Source: Variovorax sp. OK212 | GTDB taxonomy: Bacteria > Pseudomonadota > Gammaproteobacteria > Burkholderiales > Burkholderiaceae_C | Reading direction: 5' to 3' | Assembly: GCF_900112425.1 (NCBI RefSeq) | Contig: NZ_FOLP01000017.1 | Location: 1 to 64,000 of the forward strand | DNA length: 64,000 nucleotides | Shown here: positions 62,481 through 64,000 of the stretch, piece after piece | Layout of the letters: each line of letters opens with the position of its first letter | Numbering within the stretch: position 1 is the first letter of the stretch | Notes under the pieces: model-generated | What the model was told of the DNA's origin: nothing | Database searches by the model: none | Seen by the model: the letters and a program-made list of their open reading frames with translations, nothing else | Position numbers and translations under genes: made by a program

Positions 62481-64000
62481 ACAGATTCCTTCATCACGCG
62501 GTCATGGCCGCGGGCCTGGCCGTGGTCGCCTGGGCCGGCGCGGGCTACATCGGCTCCAACCCGCTGGCGCTGGCCGTCACGCTGCTGGTCGGCGCGTTCT
62601 ACGTCATGGGCGCGCTGGAGCTGCACCGCTTCCACCAGGCCACGTCGACGCTCACGAAGGCCGTGACCGAGCTGTCCGCGCCGCCCGCCAGCCTGGGCGC
62701 CTGGCTCGGCCAGCTGCACCCGTCGCTGCAGAACGCGGTGCGCCTGCGCATCGAGGGCGAACGCGTGGGCCTGCCCGGCCCGGCCATGACGCCGTACCTC
62801 GCGGGCTTCCTGGTGCTGCTGGGCATGCTGGGCACGTTCCTGGGCATGGTGGTCACGCTCAAGGGCACGGGCATCGCGCTGGAAAGCTCGACCGACCTGC
62901 AATCGATTCGCGCCTCGCTCTCCGCGCCCGTGAAGGGCCTGGGCCTGGCCTTCGGCACCTCGGTGGCGGGCGTGGCCGCATCGGCGATGCTGGGCTTTGC
63001 CTCGGCGCTGAGCCGCCGCGAGCGCCTGCAGGCCGGGCAGTTGCTCGACAGCAAGATCGCGACCACGCTGCGCCCGTACTCGCAGGTGCACCAGCGCGAG
63101 GAGTCCTTCAAGCTGCTGCAGCGCCAGGCCGAGGCCATGCCCGCGCTGGTCGGCCAGCTGCAGGACATGATGGCCGCGATGGAACGCCAGAGCCTGGCGT
63201 TGAACGATCGCCTGGCCGCCGGCCAGGACGGCTTCTACGGCCGCACCGAAGCCGCGTACGCCGGCCTGGCCTCGTCGGTCGACAAGTCGCTGCAGCACAG
63301 CCTGACCGAGAGCGCGCGCATCGCGAGCGCGGCGATCCAGCCGGTGGTCGAAGCCACCATGGCCGGCATCGCGCGCGAGACGGCGTCGCTGCACGACACG
63401 CTCGCGCAAACGGTGCAGCAGCAACTCGACGGCCTCTCCAGCCGCTTCGAGGCCACCACCGGCCGCGTGGCGGACACCTGGAAGCTGGCGCTCGCCGAGC
63501 ACCAGCGCACCACCGAGACCCTGTCCAGCGACGTGCGCGGCGCGCACGACCGGCTGGCGCTGGCCTTCGGCGAACGCTCGGCCGCGCTGGTCGACAGCGT
63601 GGCGGCGCGGCTCGAAAGCACCGTGGGCAGCGTGTCGGACACCTGGGGCGGCGCGCTCGCGCAGCACCAGCTGGCCAGCGAGAAACTGTCCGCCGATACG
63701 CAGCAGGCGCTCGTCGCCGCGGCAGCCACCTTCGAGCGGCACTCGGCCTCGCTGCTGGGCACCGTGGGCCAGGCGCACACCGCGCTGCAGACGCAACTGG
63801 CATCGCGCGACGAGCAACGGCTCTCCGCGTGGACGCAGTCGCTGGCATCGATGGCCGAGTCGCTGCGGCAGGAGTGGCAGCAGGCCGGCGCGCACACGCT
63901 CGACCAGCAGCAGCACCTGCTGGAGACCATGGCGCGGACGGCGCGCGAGATGTCGGCCCAGACCGAAGCGCATGCGAAGAGCACCACCGCCGAGATCGCG
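62477..64000 (+). CDS. DUF802 protein with ExbB/MotA-like channel core (runs off the right edge)
   Basis: 508 codons are present and no stop is reached. Four membrane helices are predicted: residues 8-26, 29-46, 107-128 (FLVLLGMLGTFLGMVV) and 154-178 (GLGLAFGTSVAGVAASAMLG). The last two match the paired helices of MotA, TolQ and ExbB proton channels. A long helical cytoplasmic tail follows, containing at least two 55-residue repeats (RFEATTGRVADTWKLALAEHQ at 323 and RLESTVGSVSDTWGGALAQHQ at 378), the DUF802 units. It is coupled to DUF3348. Confidence 0.85.
   Translation, partial: MNRFLHHAVMAAGLAVVAWAGAGYIGSNPLALAVTLLVGAFYVMGALELHRFHQATSTLTKAVTELSAPPASLGAWLGQLHPSLQNAVRLRIEGERVGLPGPAMTPYLAGFLVLLGMLGTFLGMVVTLKGTGIALESSTDLQSIRASLSAPVKGLGLAFGTSVAGVAASAMLGFASALSRRERLQAGQLLDSKIATTLRPYSQVHQREESFKLLQRQAEAMPALVGQLQDMMAAMERQSLALNDRLAAGQDGFYGRTEAAYAGLASSVDKSLQHSLTESARIASAAIQPVVEATMAGIARETASLHDTLAQTVQQQLDGLSSRFEATTGRVADTWKLALAEHQRTTETLSSDVRGAHDRLALAFGERSAALVDSVAARLESTVGSVSDTWGGALAQHQLASEKLSADTQQALVAAAATFERHSASLLGTVGQAHTALQTQLASRDEQRLSAWTQSLASMAESLRQEWQQAGAHTLDQQQHLLETMARTAREMSAQTEAHAKSTTAEIA

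Overview
The window is high-GC DNA from a betaproteobacterium, most likely a Variovorax-like member of the Comamonadaceae (order Burkholderiales). This is inferred from gene content: rpsL-rpsG-fusA-tuf, small DUF4148 secreted proteins, solitary Bug/TctC-type binding proteins, many LysR regulators, TRAP and Liv transporters, and a DUF3348/DUF802 operon. No tRNA, rRNA, CRISPR array, insertion sequence, phage gene or origin was seen. The window looks like ordinary chromosome with small accessory insertions.

Left part (1-11,200). The str operon (rpsL, rpsG, fusA, start of tuf) runs leftward from a recognisable promoter. Upstream lie a penicillin-binding carboxypeptidase, an alpha/beta hydrolase, a small [2Fe-2S] protein, a VanZ-like membrane protein and HemJ. 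HemJ is divergent from hemB, so two haem-synthesis genes sit back to back around a candidate small RNA or attenuator. A CorA-type channel and two secreted DUF4148 proteins follow.

Middle-left (11,300-29,200). A LysR regulator, a dienelactone hydrolase, a DsbA-fold isomerase, a short-chain dehydrogenase, a MarC protein and an EVE protein lead into a leftward catabolic uptake block: AraC regulator, livH, livM, livG, livF, acyl-CoA ligase, livK. Next come an esterase, purT, a rightward 3-hydroxyacyl-CoA dehydrogenase and enoyl-CoA hydratase pair, and a secreted serine hydrolase.

Middle (29,100-43,900). coaX and a BON-LysM protein precede a MNT-HEPN toxin-antitoxin-like pair with an apparent operator, a rhodanese, and a TRAP transporter (dctP, dctQ, dctM) whose large subunit carries a repeat-containing insert. 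A divergent pair follows: a secreted glucan-water-dikinase-like protein and a FecR-domain protein with a glutamine-rich tail. Glutathione reductase, a ketopantoate reductase and a LysR regulator come after.

Right part (44,000-64,000). An iron/polyamine-type ABC importer with its two permease genes at opposite ends is followed by a LOG-like protein, AMP nucleosidase, two tandem Bug-type binding proteins, an ArsR/P450 divergent pair with a perfect 12-bp inverted repeat, a GST/PNPOx operon with a divergent LysR, four coupled or closely spaced genes of unknown function, a NodI/NodJ-type ABC exporter, and DUF3348 plus the first 508 codons of a DUF802 protein. The DUF802 protein has an ExbB/MotA-like channel core and a long repeat tail, and runs off the window.

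Several interspersed palindromic repeat families sit between genes. Two copies of one family directly supply the untranslated leaders of unrelated genes.
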